NCBI GenBank assembly: GCA_014192625.1
Contig: BJHM01000016.1
Span: forward strand, 1-64,000
Length of the DNA: 64,000 bases
From: Planctomycetota bacterium
GTDB taxonomy: Bacteria; Planctomycetota; UBA1135; UBA2386
Reading direction: 5' to 3'
Below the pieces are notes generated by a model. It was not told the DNA's origin. It made no database searches and saw nothing but the letters and a program-made list of their open reading frames with translations. A program made the position numbers and the translations under genes. Shown here one piece after another: positions 27,115 to 36,402 of this stretch; the first letter of the stretch is position 1; every line of letters starts with the position of its first letter.

Positions 27115-28465
27115 TCCGTTCGGCGGGCGCCGTGCTGGTCGCCGTCAGGCGCAGTCGGCTGATGCGCCGATCGTCGGCCTGCAAGATTCGAAACTCGACG
27201 CCGTCCACGGTGAAGGTCTCGTCGCGCGACGGAATGCGATTGAGGTGATGGATCACGTAGCCTGCGACCGTCTCCCAATCACCCTGGTCCAGAATCGTAC
27301 TGCCGAGGCGCTGGTTGATCGCCGCGACCGAAGTACGGCCCGAAACGTCGACGATGCGGCCCGCTTCGACCACGGTGATGGCATGTTGCGCATCCACCGT
27401 GCCAGAGTCGTGCTCGTCGTCCATGTCACCGACGATTTCCTCCAGCACGTCTTCGACGCTGACTAGGCCAGCAGTGCCGCCGTATTCATCGAGCACGATC
27501 GCCATGTGCACCTTGTCGGCTTGGAATCGGCGCAGCAACTGGGCGACGCCCATCGACTCGGGCACGAACAACGGCGGCCGCAGCATTGTTTCGATCGGCA
27601 GGTTGGCGGCGGTTGAGTCGTGCGGCGCGCGCAGTGCATCCTTCACGAAAAAGATGCCGATGATCTCGTCGACCCGTTCGCGGTAGACCGGGTAGCGCGA
27701 GAACCCGTGCATCAACGCTTTTTGCACGGCCTCTTGCAGCGGCACGCTGGCCTCAAAGGCGATCAGGTCTGGCCGCGGCGTCATGATCGTCGAGACCTGC
27801 AGGTCCTTCAGCCCAACAATGTTGCCGATCCAGTTCTGCTCATCGGCCGGCAGCTTGTCCTCGGTCACCGTGTCGGCGACCGCGGCCATCACTTCGGCCG
27901 CAAGTTCATCCGGATTGTTGGCCGGTTCTTCGCGAATCCGCAGGGCGCGGAGGATGCCACTAGTCACCGCCAATACCGGTAAGATCACCGGCCAGCGCAG
28001 CAAAAACAGGCCGCCGCGCAAGAATGGGATCGTGCGCAGGAGGGTCCGCTCGGCGCGCAGTTGTGACACTGTGGCCGGGACCGACCCGCAGGCAAACAGC
28101 GCCGCCAGACTTAGTGCGCCAAGTGCCCAAGGCAGAGTTGGGCCATCGACCGATTGCTGTGCAGCGAAGAAGGCGCCAATCAGGCCGCTGAGAAAATAGA
28201 ACCGGGCCATGATCCGGTACTCGCCTTCGCGGCGCTCCAGATCGGCCACCAGTCGAGCACCGGCCGCGCCAGGAATGCGATTCTGTAGCTTCGTGGGCGA
28301 GTAGTAAGACAGCGCATTTGCGCAGAAGGACCCGAAGCTGGCGATGGTTAGGCAGGCGAGCACGAGCGCAACGCCGAGCGGGGCGATCACTGCGTTGAGT
28401 TGCACATCCTGAAACAGGGGCAGCAGACTTTCCGAGATTGGTGGCATGGTCAGAGCGCTTGCCAT
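27107..28465 (-). CDS. CNNM/CorC-family hemolysin-like transporter
   Basis: The 452-residue product has N-terminal membrane helices (about 23-45, 88-105, 112-130, 150-172), then a tandem CBS domain pair (about 215-350; 'STIMTPRPDLIAFEA', 'VHMAIVLDEYGGTAGLVSVEDVLEEIVG') and a C-terminal CorC_HlyC domain (about 365-440). Such proteins are linked to Mg2+ or Co2+ export and resistance. It heads the minus-strand envelope cluster; its start could be the ATG at 28465 or that at 28447. The DUF21 part is short and diverged, so the transported ion is not certain. It overlaps recO by eight bases. Confidence 0.85.
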   Translation of the reverse strand: MASALTMPPISESLLPLFQDVQLNAVIAPLGVALVLACLTIASFGSFCANALSYYSPTKLQNRIPGAAGARLVADLERREGEYRIMARFYFLSGLIGAFFAAQQSVDGPTLPWALGALSLAALFACGSVPATVSQLRAERTLLRTIPFLRGGLFLLRWPVILPVLAVTSGILRALRIREEPANNPDELAAEVMAAVADTVTEDKLPADEQNWIGNIVGLKDLQVSTIMTPRPDLIAFEASVPLQEAVQKALMHGFSRYPVYRERVDEIIGIFFVKDALRAPHDSTAANLPIETMLRPPLFVPESMGVAQLLRRFQADKVHMAIVLDEYGGTAGLVSVEDVLEEIVGDMDDEHDSGTVDAQHAITVVEAGRIVDVSGRTSVAAINQRLGSTILDQGDWETVAGYVIHHLNRIPSRDETFTVDGVEFRILQADDRRISRLRLTATSTAPAERNG

Positions 28466-28627
28466 GCCGGCAAAGGCCGCCGGAACTCAGTTGCTGGTGG
28501 TAGGCAGAGGCAAAAGCCTGGCGGCGGAAAATATAGTTGGCGGAGCAATGCAATGGACATCATACGAGGCAGGCGGGACTCGTCCAGAGAACGCTGCTGG
28601 TCGCCCCGTGGCGCCCCTGTCACGGCC

Positions 28628-30457
28628 TCAATCAATCGCCGCGTCTACCGAGAAACGATTTCGCCCCAGCGACTTAGACGCATACAGAGCTCGGTCTGCG
28701 CGCGCTAGAAGGCTCTCTATCGTGTCGTCCATCTGGGCGCTCGCAAGCCCGATCGACGCGGTTGTCGGTAGCCCGATTGTGTGCCCGGAGGCTTCGATGG
28801 CGATGAATAACCGTGCCGCAAGGATACTCGCGTCCTGTGGTTCGGTGTCTGGCAGCACCACCAGAAACTCCTCGCCACCAAAGCGGCAAAGAGTGTCGCT
28901 CTTGCGCAGGGTTCGCCGCATCACGTCCGCAGTGGTGCGCAGGGCGACATCACCCATCAGGTGGCCAAAGGCGTCGTTGAGTTTCTTGAACTCATCGAGG
29001 TCGATCATCAAAACCGTGAGCGGCCGGCTGCTGCGCCGGAACCGCGCCAGTTCTTGGTCGACGGCGAGCACGCCGTGGCGGCGGTTGAATAACCGAGTCA
29101 GCGGGTCTGTCACGGCAAACTTTTGCGCTCGCTGCTGGCGGCGTTTTAGCAGCAGGTTCTCGTTCAGCAGGCTAATTGTCAGCCCTAGCAGGGTTGCGGG
29201 CCCCTCCTCAATCGGGAGGTCGATGTTGCGCGCCGAGAGCGTGCGGTCGAGCAGTAAAAAGGCCGGCGTCGCAAACGTGCGGTTGATGGGGATCGCAAGC
29301 GCCTCGTCCATGCCGAAGTGGTGCAGCAGGCCAGCTGCTGGCAGTGTCGCGGAAAGGAGCACTGCGCGTTCGGTCGCAAGCGCGTCGGCGAGCTTTTCGG
29401 TCTCTCCGGCGGACGGGGCGATCCAGCGTTCGACCATGCGGCGGCTCGAGAGATCGGCCTTGTAGCGAACCGCAACGCAACCGCTGGCGCGCATCCACGT
29501 CACATACAGGGCGCGGTCAAAGCCAAAGTGGCGCAGTGCCGCTACGGTGCCCTCCATGAAGATGCTCCGGTAGCTTTTCCAACGCTTGCTCCCGAGCAAG
29601 CCCAGCAGCACATCCGGCGTGCTCGGCAGCACCGGGGCCGCGAGGTTGCCGATTGTTGGTTGCAACTTTGCGTCAGCGACTTCGGCGTTCGTGCCGGACG
29701 GGGCAAGTGAAATACCGACAGCGTCGAGCACGTGTTCGACTTCGCGACGAAGCTGTTCTGCGGCGAATAATGGTTCGCTATCGAGTAGTGCAAACTGCTG
29801 TAGCAGCGCTGCGGGCGAACGGCTAAGCCCGTCGTCAAACCCAGCCAGTTCGGCGAGCAGCTCGGCCGCGCGAATCAGGGTTCCGCCCTGCGTGTTTGGG
29901 GCACCGTCGCTTTTGCCGTTGAGGTCCAGCAGGATCTCGCTGAGCGGCAATGGCAGGTGCCAATGGCGGACCCAGTTTTCGAACGGCCCAGCGTGCTGGC
30001 TGCCAGCGTGTTCGGCAAGCAAGGTGAGCCATTGCGGCAAGTCGTGCAGTAGTCCAGCCAGGTAGGCAGCCTCCGGGTCCAGGTCTGCAGTGCCTTGTGC
30101 CAGGGCGCGCGCCGCAAGGGCGGTGGCAATCGAGTGCAGCCAAAGTTTACGCAGGGATTCTGCGCCCGCGGTCGCCACCACCGGCACATCGAGTGCGCGA
30201 CGGATCACCGCTTCACCGACCATGTTCGCAATCATTGGCAAGGTCAAAGCTGTTGCCTGTTTGCCATAGCTCGGCGTGGTCGCCAAACGCAGCAGGCGCA
30301 AAGTTACCAGCGGGTCGAGATGCAATAGCTCTAGCGCTCTCGTTGCGTTCAGCGGCTCAGTGGCTTTGCGCTGGATGCTGCGGCGCAGGTCGCTCAGTGC
30401 GAGCACCGAGGGGAGAGCCTTCAAGGGGCATTTCAGGCTGTGAGCGGAAGTATTCAA
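28628..30457 (-). CDS. HDOD-domain diguanylate cyclase
   Basis: The 609-residue product pairs an N-terminal HDOD domain (about 15-215; 'LHLDPLVTLRLLRLATTPSYGK', 'YLAGLLHDLPQWL') with a middle ligand-binding-like region (about 295-430) and a C-terminal GGDEF domain (about 445-605). The catalytic motif is GGEEF (527-531), with 'MIDLDEFKKLNDAFGH' upstream. An intact product-inhibition RxxD site (RKSD, 518-521) lies at the usual five-residue spacing. It should make cyclic di-GMP in the cytoplasm. It is divergent from the sigma-factor gene across 211 bases. The inverted repeat GATGCC/GGCATC at 30458-30486 lies directly at its start. Confidence 0.9.
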   Translation of the reverse strand: MNTSAHSLKCPLKALPSVLALSDLRRSIQRKATEPLNATRALELLHLDPLVTLRLLRLATTPSYGKQATALTLPMIANMVGEAVIRRALDVPVVATAGAESLRKLWLHSIATALAARALAQGTADLDPEAAYLAGLLHDLPQWLTLLAEHAGSQHAGPFENWVRHWHLPLPLSEILLDLNGKSDGAPNTQGGTLIRAAELLAELAGFDDGLSRSPAALLQQFALLDSEPLFAAEQLRREVEHVLDAVGISLAPSGTNAEVADAKLQPTIGNLAAPVLPSTPDVLLGLLGSKRWKSYRSIFMEGTVAALRHFGFDRALYVTWMRASGCVAVRYKADLSSRRMVERWIAPSAGETEKLADALATERAVLLSATLPAAGLLHHFGMDEALAIPINRTFATPAFLLLDRTLSARNIDLPIEEGPATLLGLTISLLNENLLLKRRQQRAQKFAVTDPLTRLFNRRHGVLAVDQELARFRRSSRPLTVLMIDLDEFKKLNDAFGHLMGDVALRTTADVMRRTLRKSDTLCRFGGEEFLVVLPDTEPQDASILAARLFIAIEASGHTIGLPTTASIGLASAQMDDTIESLLARADRALYASKSLGRNRFSVDAAID

Positions 30458-30486
30458 GATGCCTTGCTGTGGCCCTGTTCGGCATC
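30458..30486 (-). promoter_or_regulatory. Inverted repeat at start of the diguanylate cyclase gene
   Basis: GATGCC (30458-30463) and GGCATC (30481-30486) are inverted repeats 17 bases apart, the first arm touching the cyclase start codon. Its right half lies in CCCTGTTCGGCATCG (30473-30487), which is repeated exactly at 24827-24841 upstream of ftsH. Either a protein operator or an mRNA hairpin masking the start is possible. No experiment supports it. Confidence 0.25.
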
Positions 30487-30668
30487 GCTCAGAGGTTGCT
30501 CAAGCCGCTAAGTCTCGCGCTGGGATCGGCAATTTTAGAGCCTCGGTTGGTGCTGGCGCAAAGTGCGTAGGATGGCATTAGTGCTTTAGAACAAGGCGCT
30601 AACGCCATGGCATCGCGAAATCGATGCCGTAAATGGGCATTTGGCCCGTGCTTCGCATTGGGTTCTGC

Positions 30669-31445
30669 ATGGTCAAGGTTCAACTCTTGGAGCCAGTTGT
30701 TGAGGAGCGCATATTTGTCGGGCAGGACCCGTTGCTTGCCGCCGAGGCGCTGCTCTCGCTGCACGGTTGCAGCATCGATCAGGTGCCGGGTGCGAAAGGC
30801 AGCACCGGTAGTGTCCGCGAAGCCGCAGCGGCAACCGCGCTGATGGATTGCTATCGCCGCACGGGCGAGTCGCAGGTGTTCGATGCGCTGGTGGGCATCG
30901 TTGCGGGCGGGTTATTGCAGCGCATCCGTTCGCGCCTGCGCCATTTTGGGTCGCGGTTTGATTCGAACGAAGTGCTGCAGGATGCACTCATCAACATCTA
31001 CCGCTACCCGACTCGCTTTTTGGCCAGTCGGCCGGGTGCGTTCGCAGCGTGGTCATCGACAATTGTCGACAACTCTGTGCGCCGCCAATTGCGGGGCTGG
31101 AGCATTGGCAACGCGGTGCAAAGGACCAGCGACCTGCTCGAACAACAGGCCGACACCCACGCGCGCGAGCCTTCTTGCGAAGCGGAAGAGCGAGAGCAGT
31201 GCGAGCACACTCTGTCTGCATTTGGCATGTTGTTGCAGGGCTACCTGCACGCATTCCAAGGCATCTCCGAGCGCGAGCAACACGTGCTGCAGATGGTCGA
31301 GGTCGCACAGATGCGCTATGCGGAGTTGGCCAAGCTGCTTGGCATCCGGCCGGAGGCACTGAAGATGGTGGTGTTTCGCGCGCGCAAGCGGGTGATGGAG
31401 CGCATGGCGCAGGTGTTCGAGCCGAAGTCGATCGCTACGACCTGA
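30669..31445 (+). CDS. ECF-like RNA polymerase sigma factor
   Basis: The 258-residue product has a sigma-70 region 2-like segment (about 90-150; 'RIRSRLRHFGSRFDSNEVLQDALINIYRYP', then 'AFAAWSSTIVDNSVRRQLRGW') and a C-terminal region 4 helix-turn-helix (about 200-245; 'MRYAELAKLLGIRPEALKMVVFRARKRVMERM'). It has no region 1 or 3, as in ECF sigma factors, and a long N-terminal extension of about 75 residues. It may therefore be an atypical planctomycete-type ECF or an RpoE-like regulator. No anti-sigma factor is adjacent; hutI follows 37 bases later on the same strand, so it could control or share the transcript. Confidence 0.78.
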   Translation: MVKVQLLEPVVEERIFVGQDPLLAAEALLSLHGCSIDQVPGAKGSTGSVREAAAATALMDCYRRTGESQVFDALVGIVAGGLLQRIRSRLRHFGSRFDSNEVLQDALINIYRYPTRFLASRPGAFAAWSSTIVDNSVRRQLRGWSIGNAVQRTSDLLEQQADTHAREPSCEAEEREQCEHTLSAFGMLLQGYLHAFQGISEREQHVLQMVEVAQMRYAELAKLLGIRPEALKMVVFRARKRVMERMAQVFEPKSIATT

Positions 31446-31482
31446 TCTGCCAAGCTCCGCGCTTGCGCCGGCAGCGCATTCC

Positions 31483-32790
31483 ATGTCTTTTCCGTGGATG
31501 GCCCAGCGCGTTGACCGGCTCTTTGTCCACTGCCGCGAACTCGTCACCCTGACAGAAGGTCCGACAACCGGCGCGCGTCGTGGCGCTTCGATGGGCGCAC
31601 TGGGCGTGATTCTCGATGGTGCGATCGCGGTGCACCAAGGCCGCATTGTTGCGGTTGGCACCACCGATGCGATTGCGCGCGACTACACGGCCAAGGAAGA
31701 ACTCGACTTGTCGGGCTACGTCGTCATGCCGGGCTTCGTTGACTGCCACACGCATCCGGTATTCGCTGCGACCCGCGAGGACGAGTTTCATCAGCGTTGC
31801 CAGGGGGCTGACTACATGGCGATCGCAAAGGCTGGCGGCGGGATCCTCAGCTCGGTGCGGGCGGTGCGCGCGATGCCGCTTGAAAAACTGACTGAGTTGA
31901 CAATCGACCGGCTGTGGGGATTTTTGGCCAACGGCACGACTTCGGTCGAGTGCAAGACCGGCTATGGCCTGTCGCTCGCTGACGAGGAAAAGAGTCTGCG
32001 TGCCCTTACTGCGGCAGCGCAAGCGGTGCCGTTGACGATGGTGCGAACATTCCTCGGCGCGCACGAGTTTCCAACGGAGTATCGCGCCGACCGCGAGGCG
32101 TATGTGCGGCTCCTCTGCGACGAGATGATCCCCAAGCTCAAGGGACTTGCTGAGGCGTGCGATGTGTTTGCCGAGCCCGGCGTGTTTGACCGCGAGCAGT
32201 CTTTGCGCATCCTGTCATCGGCGCGTGCCGAGGGCCTGCGGTTGCGGTTGCACGCCGACGAACTATCGCCGATGGGAGGTGCCGAGCTCGCGGTGCTGCT
32301 GCGCGCGGACTCGGCGGACCACTTGGGCAAGATCTCGGATGCTGGTATCCAGGCACTCGCGGGCAGCGACACGGTCGGCGTGTTGTTGCCGGGCACCAGC
32401 TTCTTCCTCGGCAAGGAGATCTACGCGCCGGCGCGGCGCATGATCGAGGCGGGCTGTGTGATCGCAATCGCCACCGACTTCAATCCGGGCTCTTGCTTCA
32501 CACAATCGATGACGTTGATCCAGACTCTGGCGTGCGTGAAACTCAAGTTGTCGCCCGCCGAGGCGATCATCGCATCGACCATCAACCCGGCGTTCTCGCT
32601 GCAGCTCGACAGTGAGGTAGGCACGTTGCACCCGGGCAAGCGCGCGGACTTTGTGGCGCTAGACCTGCCGAGTTGGCGCGGTGTTGGTTACGCATTCGGC
32701 GGCAACCCGGTAGCGATCACCGTGAAGAACGGCGTGCCAATGGTGGCCAACATCAACGAGCGCGATCCGGACCTTTTCGCGGGGACGTGA
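31483..32790 (+). CDS. hutI: Imidazolonepropionase
   Basis: HutI hydrolyses imidazolone-5-propionate to N-formimino-L-glutamate, the third step of histidine degradation. The 435-residue product has the amidohydrolase metal site 'VDCHTHPVFA', 'YGLS' and 'CKTGYG', the later 'LHADEL', and 'IATDFNPGS' with the catalytic Asp. Length is close to 410 plus a short N-terminal extension. Its last 38 bases overlap the convergent pseudouridine synthase gene. ftcD, which handles the product, is 0.8 kb downstream, while hutH and hutU are not in the window. Confidence 0.95.
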   Translation: MSFPWMAQRVDRLFVHCRELVTLTEGPTTGARRGASMGALGVILDGAIAVHQGRIVAVGTTDAIARDYTAKEELDLSGYVVMPGFVDCHTHPVFAATREDEFHQRCQGADYMAIAKAGGGILSSVRAVRAMPLEKLTELTIDRLWGFLANGTTSVECKTGYGLSLADEEKSLRALTAAAQAVPLTMVRTFLGAHEFPTEYRADREAYVRLLCDEMIPKLKGLAEACDVFAEPGVFDREQSLRILSSARAEGLRLRLHADELSPMGGAELAVLLRADSADHLGKISDAGIQALAGSDTVGVLLPGTSFFLGKEIYAPARRMIEAGCVIAIATDFNPGSCFTQSMTLIQTLACVKLKLSPAEAIIASTINPAFSLQLDSEVGTLHPGKRADFVALDLPSWRGVGYAFGGNPVAITVKNGVPMVANINERDPDLFAGT

Positions 32791-33538
32791 ACTTTGCGAG
32801 TGCGTCTGCCAGCGCCGCGCGCAACACCGTGAGTTCGTCTGCGGAAAGCGCGCGCGCCTCGCCGGACGGTAGATCGCCGAGTGCGAGCGGGCCGATGCGG
32901 CTGCGATGCAATTCCATCACGCCGGACCTGACGGCGCGGATCATGCGGCGGACCTGACGGTTGCGGCCTTCGTGGATGGTGAGACGAATGCGGCAGGAAT
33001 ATTGTTCGCGGCTGATCACTTCGGCGTGCGCCGGCAAAGTTTTGCCGTCATCAAGTTGAACGCCATTCCGCAAAGCTGCAATCTGGGCATCGTGCAACTG
33101 GCCACTACAGAGCGCTTCGTAGGTCTTTGGCAGCTTGCTCGCCGGTTCGAGGATTGCGCGCGCGAGGTCGCCATCGTTGGTAAACAGGAGTAGTCCGCTG
33201 GTCTCCAGATCGAGTCGTCCGACTGGCGCGAGCCAGTCGAGGTTGTTCGGCATGAGTTCGCAGACGGTAGGGCGGCCGCGTTCGTCGTGGCGCGTGGTCA
33301 CGTAGCCGACCGGTTTGTGCAGCATCCACACGGAACGCTTGCGGGTACGCAGTGGTTCGCCGTCGAACAGCACCTTGTCCGTAACTAGATCAACCCATGC
33401 GTTGGGATCGCGCAGCACCTTGCCGTTGACCTGCACGCGACCATCGGCAATCGCGGTGCGCGCTTGCTCGCGCGAACATACGCCCGCGCGGGACAGCAGT
33501 CGGTCGATGGTTTTGTTGCTTGGGGACGAGCGGGGCAC
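32753..33538 (-). CDS. Ribosomal pseudouridine synthase, RsuA/RluB/E/F family
   Basis: The 261-residue product has an N-terminal S4 RNA-binding domain (about 8-65; 'TIDRLLSRAGVCSREQARTAIADGRVQVNG') and a catalytic domain with the motif 'GRLDLETSGLLLFTNDG', whose Asp is the nucleophile. The later 'LTIHEGRNRQVRRMIRAV' is typical of RsuA-type enzymes. It modifies a uridine of 16S or 23S rRNA; which one cannot be told. Its C-terminus overlaps hutI by 38 bases in convergent orientation and its start diverges from ftcD by 81 bases. Confidence 0.9.
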   Translation of the reverse strand: MPRSSPSNKTIDRLLSRAGVCSREQARTAIADGRVQVNGKVLRDPNAWVDLVTDKVLFDGEPLRTRKRSVWMLHKPVGYVTTRHDERGRPTVCELMPNNLDWLAPVGRLDLETSGLLLFTNDGDLARAILEPASKLPKTYEALCSGQLHDAQIAALRNGVQLDDGKTLPAHAEVISREQYSCRIRLTIHEGRNRQVRRMIRAVRSGVMELHRSRIGPLALGDLPSGEARALSADELTVLRAALADALAKFTSPRKGPDRAR

Positions 33539-33619
33539 GTGGGCAGGATCAGGCTAGGCTGCGCGTAGTGCAATGCCATGCGTTGACTTCGTTGGCAGCC
33601 ATTTGGACCATGCGCTCCC

Positions 33620-34534
33620 ATGACCGCGCCGCTGCTCGAGTTCATTCCCAACTTTTCTGAAGGCCGCAACCTCGCCGTGGTCTCTGGAATCATCGAAGCG
33701 ATGGTAGCTGTGCCGGATGTAAAGCTGCTTGGCCGCGAGATGGATCAGAGCCATAACCGTTGCGTGGTCACGTTGGCGGGGCCAGCGGACGCGATTGCGG
33801 AGGCGGCGTTTCGCGGCGCGAGTGCGGCGATAGCGAAGATTGACCTGCGCACTCACCGGGGGGAGCACAAGCGGATGGGGGCGATGGATGTCTGTCCATT
33901 TGTGCCGCTCGCCTCTGCCTCAATGGCGGATGCGGTGGCGACGGCGAGGGTGGTCGGGGCGCGGATCGGCAGAGAACTAGGGCTGCCGGTGTTTCTCTAC
34001 GCCGAGGCGTGTCTGCGTGAGGAGCGGCGCATTCTCGGCAACTTCCGCAACAAGGAGTTTGCGGGCTTGCAGTCGCTGGTCGGCGTGGACCCGGCGTTCG
34101 CGCCGGACTTTGGGCCAGCGCAGATGCACGCTACCGCGGGTGGCGTGGCGGTGGGCGCGCGCAATTTTTTGATCGCCTACAACATCAACCTGAAGACCAC
34201 CGACGTGCAGATCGCAAAGGACATCGCCAAGGCGGTGCGCGAAAAGGACGGCGGCTTCAAGAAGGTTCAGGCGATGGGTTTCTTTATCGACGACAAGCAG
34301 TGCGCGCAGGTCAGCATGAACCTGCTCGATTTTCACACGACGTCGATTCGCACCGTCTTCGACGCGGTTTTGGCGCGCGCAACTGAAAAGGGTGTCGAAG
34401 TCCTCGCGAGCGAACTGATCGGACTCGCGCCAGCGGCGGCGCTCGATGCGGCGCTCGCGGCGCACATTCGGCTGCCTGAGTTTGACGCGCAGACGCAGAT
34501 TGTCGAAGCAAAGCTACGCGCGGCCGCAGTGTGA
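33620..34534 (+). CDS. ftcD: Glutamate formimidoyltransferase
   Basis: This enzyme moves the formimino group of N-formimino-glutamate to tetrahydrofolate and releases glutamate. The 304-residue product starts with the family's 'FIPNFSEGRN', continues with 'DQSHNRCVVTLAGP', 'HRGEHKRMGAMDVCPFVPL', and has 'GARNFLIAYNINL'. It lacks the cyclodeaminase half found in the mammalian enzyme, so it is the single-function form. With hutI it shows the folate-dependent branch of histidine degradation, although the two are separated by an opposite-strand gene. Its product glutamate could be used by gdhA. Confidence 0.93.
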   Translation: MTAPLLEFIPNFSEGRNLAVVSGIIEAMVAVPDVKLLGREMDQSHNRCVVTLAGPADAIAEAAFRGASAAIAKIDLRTHRGEHKRMGAMDVCPFVPLASASMADAVATARVVGARIGRELGLPVFLYAEACLREERRILGNFRNKEFAGLQSLVGVDPAFAPDFGPAQMHATAGGVAVGARNFLIAYNINLKTTDVQIAKDIAKAVREKDGGFKKVQAMGFFIDDKQCAQVSMNLLDFHTTSIRTVFDAVLARATEKGVEVLASELIGLAPAAALDAALAAHIRLPEFDAQTQIVEAKLRAAAV

Positions 34535-34743
34535 TTGCAACGGCTTGTTACGCGCGACGGCACTGGTAGCAGCAAAGCTGCAGAGGTGTTCTTTGCGACT
34601 GCGCGCGGCTCGCGTGGGAGCCCCACGTTGAATCTGCACGTCGCAAGCAACCGCAAGCAAAGCAGCGCTGCTCGCGCGCCTTGTGTTGGCGGCGCCTGGC
34701 GTTACGCGAAGCACCGCAGAGCAGCGCGCGGTCCGCCGCGGGC

Positions 34744-36237
34744 TCACAGCACGCCGAGGTGCAGCGCGAGGCCGTTTGAAGTCAGGATGCCAAGGTTGTT
34801 CACGCCGTTCGAGAGCGACGCGGATTGGCCGAATAGGTTGAGTCCGACGAAGCTGGCGCCGCTTGGGATCGTGAGCGGCTGGCTGAAGCCACCTTGGGTT
34901 GTGATGACCGAGACCAGCGAGACTGCTGGCAGTAGGTATTGCAAGCAACCGGGTGCGCCGATCAGGCCGAGGTCAACGCCGGGGTTGACCTGCGCAAAGC
35001 TCAGCATCGTGACGCCGAGCAGCGTGCCGCGCGGCACGTTGCTGCTGATGAAGTTGATCACTGTGCCAAGCCTTGGCCGCGCTGAGAGGCCGAGCGCCAG
35101 TGCGCGGGTATCCAACGCGGGCAGGCTGAATGAGTTCGCCAACGTGGCCGAGATGTCGCGTGAGCCCGGGTCGAGCGACGGGCCGCCTGGCGAGTAGCCG
35201 ACCAGGTTGTCGCCACCGGGGAAGCTAAACAGCGTGCTCATTGTCTGCCAAAGGAAGGTCACGTTGCCGTTGCTGCAGTCAAACTGGATTTGCCAAGTGC
35301 TGGCATTGCCCGTCGAGGGCGGGCCAAAGTCGAAGACGCCATCCCAAGTGAAGACTGCGATCGAACCGACCTCCTCAAATTTGATCTGGCCACTGCCGGC
35401 GGCGCTCGGATCGAAGTCGTGCCAGGAGTAGAAGGCCGCCTCTGGGTTGCCCAGCATCACGTTGCTGTCTGGGGAAAAGCTGGTGCCGTTGCCAAAGTTC
35501 GCCGACACGAAGCCGTTTGAGCAGACTTGCAGTGCTGAGATCGGGCCAAAAAGCATAGGAAACGGGATCGATAGGGCCTGACTCACCTCGTCGTCATCAC
35601 CGAGTGCCAACGCGATGGCGCCTGGACCTGGCGAAATCCACGGCATGAAGATGGGCAAAACCATGTAGCCGGAGCCAGTGTTCAGCATCGTCATCGACGA
35701 GTTGGCGAGGTCAAATGCGCCTGCCTGTGTGAACAGTTCGTAGAACGAGCTGGCGCTGTCATAGCAGCCGGTGCCGTAGGACTGAGCAGTCGCTACCGAG
35801 CCCGTGCCCGGAGGGCCGCTGACGTTGAGCGGAAATGAGCCGGTCTGGCCATTAAAGCCGCCGACGCGGATGAAGTAGGGAGTGCCTGTGGTGCAGGGGA
35901 TGTTGAGGATCGACTGGAGGAGACACGCGTCATCGTTGCAGCCAAGGGAGGCGCCGCCGCAGCCATTGGTCCCGTCAAATATTTCGAGCGTCGTATCAAA
36001 GCCGCCGCCGCAGGTGTCAACCGTCAGGGTCCCGTTGCCAAGTGCTACGTAGGCAAACCACCTGTCGTTGCCGCCCAGTCCGCAGAGCCACGCTGGGGCC
36101 GAGGTGGTCATGCTGGAGTTGGAAAAGGGGCCGTTATTGCCGTCGACGACGAAGGTCGCCGTCAGGCATTCATCTTGGGCAAATACCGTGCTACAGATGC
36201 CGATGATTGCCACGGTTGAGATAGCTGCTTTCTGCAT
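34744..36237 (-). CDS. Large secreted protein with C-terminal 'SNGL' module
   Basis: The 497-residue product begins with a signal peptide (MQKAAISTVAIIGICSTVFAQ). An N-terminal beta domain with four Cys and the pattern 'FDTTLEIFDGTNGCGGASLGCNDDACL...TPYFIRVGGF' (about 30-140) resembles bacterial pre-peptidase-type beta-sandwiches. A middle domain (about 165-390) contains 'YGTGCYDSASSFYELF'. The C-terminal 100 residues ('SSNVPRGTLLGVTMLSF...PSGASFVGLNLFGQ...SNGLALHLG') match the end of the 621-residue protein at 52664-54529. I do not know its function; cell-surface or extracellular location is likely. Start at MQKAA is chosen because upstream in-frame sequence is a tandem repeat. Confidence 0.75.
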   Translation of the reverse strand: MQKAAISTVAIIGICSTVFAQDECLTATFVVDGNNGPFSNSSMTTSAPAWLCGLGGNDRWFAYVALGNGTLTVDTCGGGFDTTLEIFDGTNGCGGASLGCNDDACLLQSILNIPCTTGTPYFIRVGGFNGQTGSFPLNVSGPPGTGSVATAQSYGTGCYDSASSFYELFTQAGAFDLANSSMTMLNTGSGYMVLPIFMPWISPGPGAIALALGDDDEVSQALSIPFPMLFGPISALQVCSNGFVSANFGNGTSFSPDSNVMLGNPEAAFYSWHDFDPSAAGSGQIKFEEVGSIAVFTWDGVFDFGPPSTGNASTWQIQFDCSNGNVTFLWQTMSTLFSFPGGDNLVGYSPGGPSLDPGSRDISATLANSFSLPALDTRALALGLSARPRLGTVINFISSNVPRGTLLGVTMLSFAQVNPGVDLGLIGAPGCLQYLLPAVSLVSVITTQGGFSQPLTIPSGASFVGLNLFGQSASLSNGVNNLGILTSNGLALHLGVL

Positions 36238-36402
36238 GGGGTTCCGATAGTTGTCATTGGCCATACGCAGGGGATGGGAACCCAAGGCGGGATTTTTTTT
36301 CAGGATATTGGGCGGAAAGCGCAGGCCTGAATTGGTTTTCGTGTTGCGGCGAATCGTATTGCAGTGGGGGCTGGACTCGTCCTGATCAGCACTGGTCCCA
36401 AT

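Noticed and set aside
36290-36300. Run of eight T as a terminator
   Set aside because: The stem before it is just four bases (TGGG/CCCA) and is separated by eight bases from the T-run. No plus-strand gene ends there.
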